Positions 6,951 to 8,380 of a stretch of 8,380 bases of DNA are shown here, one piece after another. Both the position numbers and the translations under genes were made by a program. The stretch is taken from assembly GCA_007121175.1 (NCBI GenBank), contig SKMG01000107.1, positions 1 to 8,380 on the forward strand. The letters are read 5' to 3'. The notes under the pieces are model-generated. The model saw only the letters and a list, made by a program, of their open reading frames with translations, did no database searches and was not told where the DNA came from. The first letter of the stretch is position 1. Each line of letters starts with the position of its first letter. The DNA comes from Trueperaceae bacterium. Its GTDB lineage: Bacteria; Deinococcota; Deinococci; Deinococcales; Trueperaceae.

Positions 6951-6971
6951 CTTGATACATGCAGACTCAGG
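6951..6971 (+). promoter_or_regulatory. HAIR-like operator (possible HspR site) upstream of lon
   Basis: CTTGATA (6951-6957), seven bases, then ACTCAGG (6965-6971) match the HspR operator HAIR, CTTGAGT-N7-ACTCAAG, at 11 of 14 positions with the exact spacer. It covers the proposed -35 box of lon, as expected for a repressor site. HspR is known to repress chaperone and lon genes in Streptomyces, and HspR is present in Deinococcus. No hspR gene lies in the window, and the two half-sites are only partly symmetric with each other, so this remains a candidate. Confidence 0.5.
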
Positions 6972-6981
6972 TTCTTAGAAC
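6952..6981 (+). promoter_or_regulatory. Candidate lon promoter
   Basis: TTGATA at 6952-6957 (5 of 6 to the -35 consensus) and TAGAAC at 6976-6981 (4 of 6 to the -10 consensus) are 18 bases apart. Transcription would start near 6988 and give a leader of about 39 bases. The local sequence is more A/T-rich than its surroundings, which supports a promoter. Confidence 0.5.
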
Positions 6982-6983
6982 CT
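6969..6983. repeat. Palindrome AGGTTC-TTA-GAACCT over the lon -10 box
   Basis: Perfect 6-bp arms surround a three-base centre. It overlaps the right half of the HAIR-like site by three bases and spans the proposed -10 box, so it may be an operator for a second regulator or part of a compound site. No named regulator is recognised. Confidence 0.45.
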
Positions 6984-7015
6984 CGTTCACTCACTCGATC
7001 GCCGCCTTTCACCAC

Positions 7016-7020
7016 AGGAG
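7016..7020 (+). promoter_or_regulatory. Ribosome binding site of lon
   Basis: AGGAG stands six bases before the ATG at 7027 and supports that start. Confidence 0.75.
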
Positions 7021-7026
7021 CCGCTG

Positions 7027-8380
7027 ATGCCAGAGACACCCGAACTTCCCGCCTTCGAGCGTCCCGTACCGGTGTGCCCTGTCCGTGGCTCGGTGCTGTT
7101 CCCGACGATGGTCATGCCGATCGACGCCGGCCGCCCCATCTCGATCCGCGCAATCAACACTGCACTCGACCGCGATCGCAGCATCGTGATCGTCTCGCAG
7201 CGCGAGCGCGAGATCGAGGATCCGAGCGCCAACGACCTCTACGAGACCGGCACCGCCTGCCACATCATGCGCATGAAGAAGAACCCGGACGGCAGCATCC
7301 AGATGCTGGTGCGGGCCGTCGCGCGCGTCTCGATCGACCGCTACACCACAGATGCCGGCGTGATCGAGGCGCAAGTGCGCCCGCTCGACGTGCCCCTCGG
7401 CGACGAAGTGCTGCTGCAGGCAGCCTTCCGCGAGCTGAAGGAGAAGTTCGGCGCGCTCGTGGAGGCCGGTCACCGAGGTCTGCAGCCCGAGGTCGCCCAG
7501 TTCGTCCTCAACCTCGAGGACCCCGGCCAGTTCGCCGACTACGTCGCCTACCACCTCGACTTCCGGATCGGCGACAAGCAAGCGGTGCTCGAGGCCGAGA
7601 GCGTGGCGGAGCGCCTGCGCAAGGTGCTGGTGCTGATCGATACCGAGATCGAACTGCAGGAGACGCAGCGCCGGCTGCAGCGCGAGGTGAAGGACGAGAT
7701 CGACCGCAACCAGCGCGAGTACTTCTTGCGTGAACAGATCAAGGCGCTCCAGAAGGAGCTCTCCGGCTCGGACGAGGAGGAAGACGAGGTCGAGGCCTTC
7801 CGCGAGAAGCTCGACGCGCTCGAGCTCCCCGAGGCCGCCATGAAGGAAGCGCAGCGGGAGCTGAACCGGCTCGCGCGCATGCACCCCGACTCGGCCGAGG
7901 CGTCGGTGATTCGCACCTACTTGACGACGATCACCGAGCTGCCCTGGAATGTTCGCTCCGAGGACAAGCTCGACATCGAAGCCGCTGCCGAGGTGCTCGA
8001 GGAGGACCACTACGGCCTCGAGAAGGTCAAGGACCGGGTACTCGAGTACCTCGCCGTGCGCAAGCTCAAGCAGGACCGCGCCGAGAAGGGCGAGCTCGAC
8101 GTCGCCGAAGTCAACCGCGGCCCCATCCTGCTGTTCGTCGGCCCACCGGGCGTCGGCAAGACCTCGATCGCCAAGTCGATCGGCAAGGCCATCGGTCGCG
8201 AGTACGTGCGCATCAGTCTGGGCGGCGCCCGCGACGAGTCGGACATCCGCGGTCACCGGCGCACCTACATCGGCAGCATGCCGGGCCGCATCATCCAGGG
8301 CATCCGGCAGGCGGGGACCAAGAACCCGGTGTTCCTGCTCGACGAGGTCGACAAGCTCGGCGTGTCGTACCAGGGCGACC
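7027..8380 (+). CDS. lon: Lon protease (N-terminal and part of AAA+ domain, cut by window edge)
   Basis: The first 451 codons of an ATP-dependent Lon protease (endopeptidase La) are present and open to the window end. Lon unfolds and degrades damaged and regulatory proteins in the cytoplasm as a hexamer. Residues 1-200 form the substrate-recognition domain, starting [17 protein letters not shown] instead of the more common PLRD-type block. The helical linker has [17 protein letters not shown] at 229-245, followed by an acidic stretch (249-256). LPWN is at 305-308 and YGLEKVK starts at 329. The AAA+ domain has Walker A GPPGVGKT at 372-379, the family block [22 protein letters not shown], and Walker B VFLLDE at 435-440. 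The Ser-Lys protease domain lies beyond the window. The ATG has AGGAG six bases upstream. The gene is divergent from argS and preceded by a promoter with a HAIR-like site, suggesting heat-shock control. Confidence 0.97.
   Translation, partial: MPETPELPAFERPVPVCPVRGSVLFPTMVMPIDAGRPISIRAINTALDRDRSIVIVSQREREIEDPSANDLYETGTACHIMRMKKNPDGSIQMLVRAVARVSIDRYTTDAGVIEAQVRPLDVPLGDEVLLQAAFRELKEKFGALVEAGHRGLQPEVAQFVLNLEDPGQFADYVAYHLDFRIGDKQAVLEAESVAERLRKVLVLIDTEIELQETQRRLQREVKDEIDRNQREYFLREQIKALQKELSGSDEEEDEVEAFREKLDALELPEAAMKEAQRELNRLARMHPDSAEASVIRTYLTTITELPWNVRSEDKLDIEAAAEVLEEDHYGLEKVKDRVLEYLAVRKLKQDRAEKGELDVAEVNRGPILLFVGPPGVGKTSIAKSIGKAIGREYVRISLGGARDESDIRGHRRTYIGSMPGRIIQGIRQAGTKNPVFLLDEVDKLGVSYQGD

Noticed and set aside
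5012..6955. Two plus-strand open frames (311 and 292 codons) opposite argS and its leader
   Set aside because: Both are antisense shadows of argS without domains or ribosome binding sites.
6746..7039. N-terminal extension of ArgS by 98 residues
   Set aside because: The frame is open, but the extension has no ArgS similarity, runs over the lon promoter and past the lon start codon on the opposite strand, and the family N-terminus begins at 6745.
7009..8256. Minus-strand open frame (415 codons) opposite lon
   Set aside because: The plus strand encodes unmistakable Lon with Walker A and B motifs; the antisense product is Leu/Val/Ala/Asp/His-rich and lacks any motif.

Overview
The window is GC-rich bacterial chromosome (roughly two thirds G+C by eye, with strong G/C preference at third codon positions). 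It carries six protein genes and three non-coding stretches with visible structure. No tRNA, rRNA, insertion sequence, CRISPR array or phage gene is visible. ArgS and Lon both look, from memory of those families, most like Deinococcota proteins (ArgS segment EHTSVNPNKEAHVGHLRN; Lon N-terminus [19 protein letters not shown]). A Deinococcus/Truepera-type organism is therefore my working guess, not a demonstrated placement.

Layout. From position 3432 down to 1, all on the minus strand, runs a tightly packed stress operon: prkA (AAA+ PrkA protein), yeaH (DUF444, VWA-like) and spoVR (cut by the window edge). The gap between the first two is 2 bases, and the last two overlap by 4 bases (GTGA). Upstream of prkA lies about 420 bases without a convincing gene but with several short inverted repeats. 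Next, still on the minus strand, are an aldo/keto reductase (3852-4817) and arginyl-tRNA synthetase argS (4865-6745), 47 bases apart. Beyond a 281-base divergent spacer, the Lon protease gene starts at 7027 on the plus strand and leaves the window inside its AAA+ domain.

How the genes fit together. PrkA, the DUF444 protein and SpoVR form a widely conserved trio (yeaG-yeaH-ycgB in E. coli) linked to starvation and stationary-phase survival, whose biochemical job is still poorly understood. Lon is a general protein-quality-control protease. Its upstream region holds a good promoter candidate, a sequence matching 11 of 14 bases of the HspR operator HAIR (CTTGAGT-N7-ACTCAAG), and a perfect 6-bp-arm palindrome over the -10 box. 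The argS leader holds a very strong hairpin (12 bp, one mismatch, 5 bp, tetraloop) 27 bases before the start codon. These non-coding elements are the most worthwhile leads. I see no clearly novel multi-gene system.
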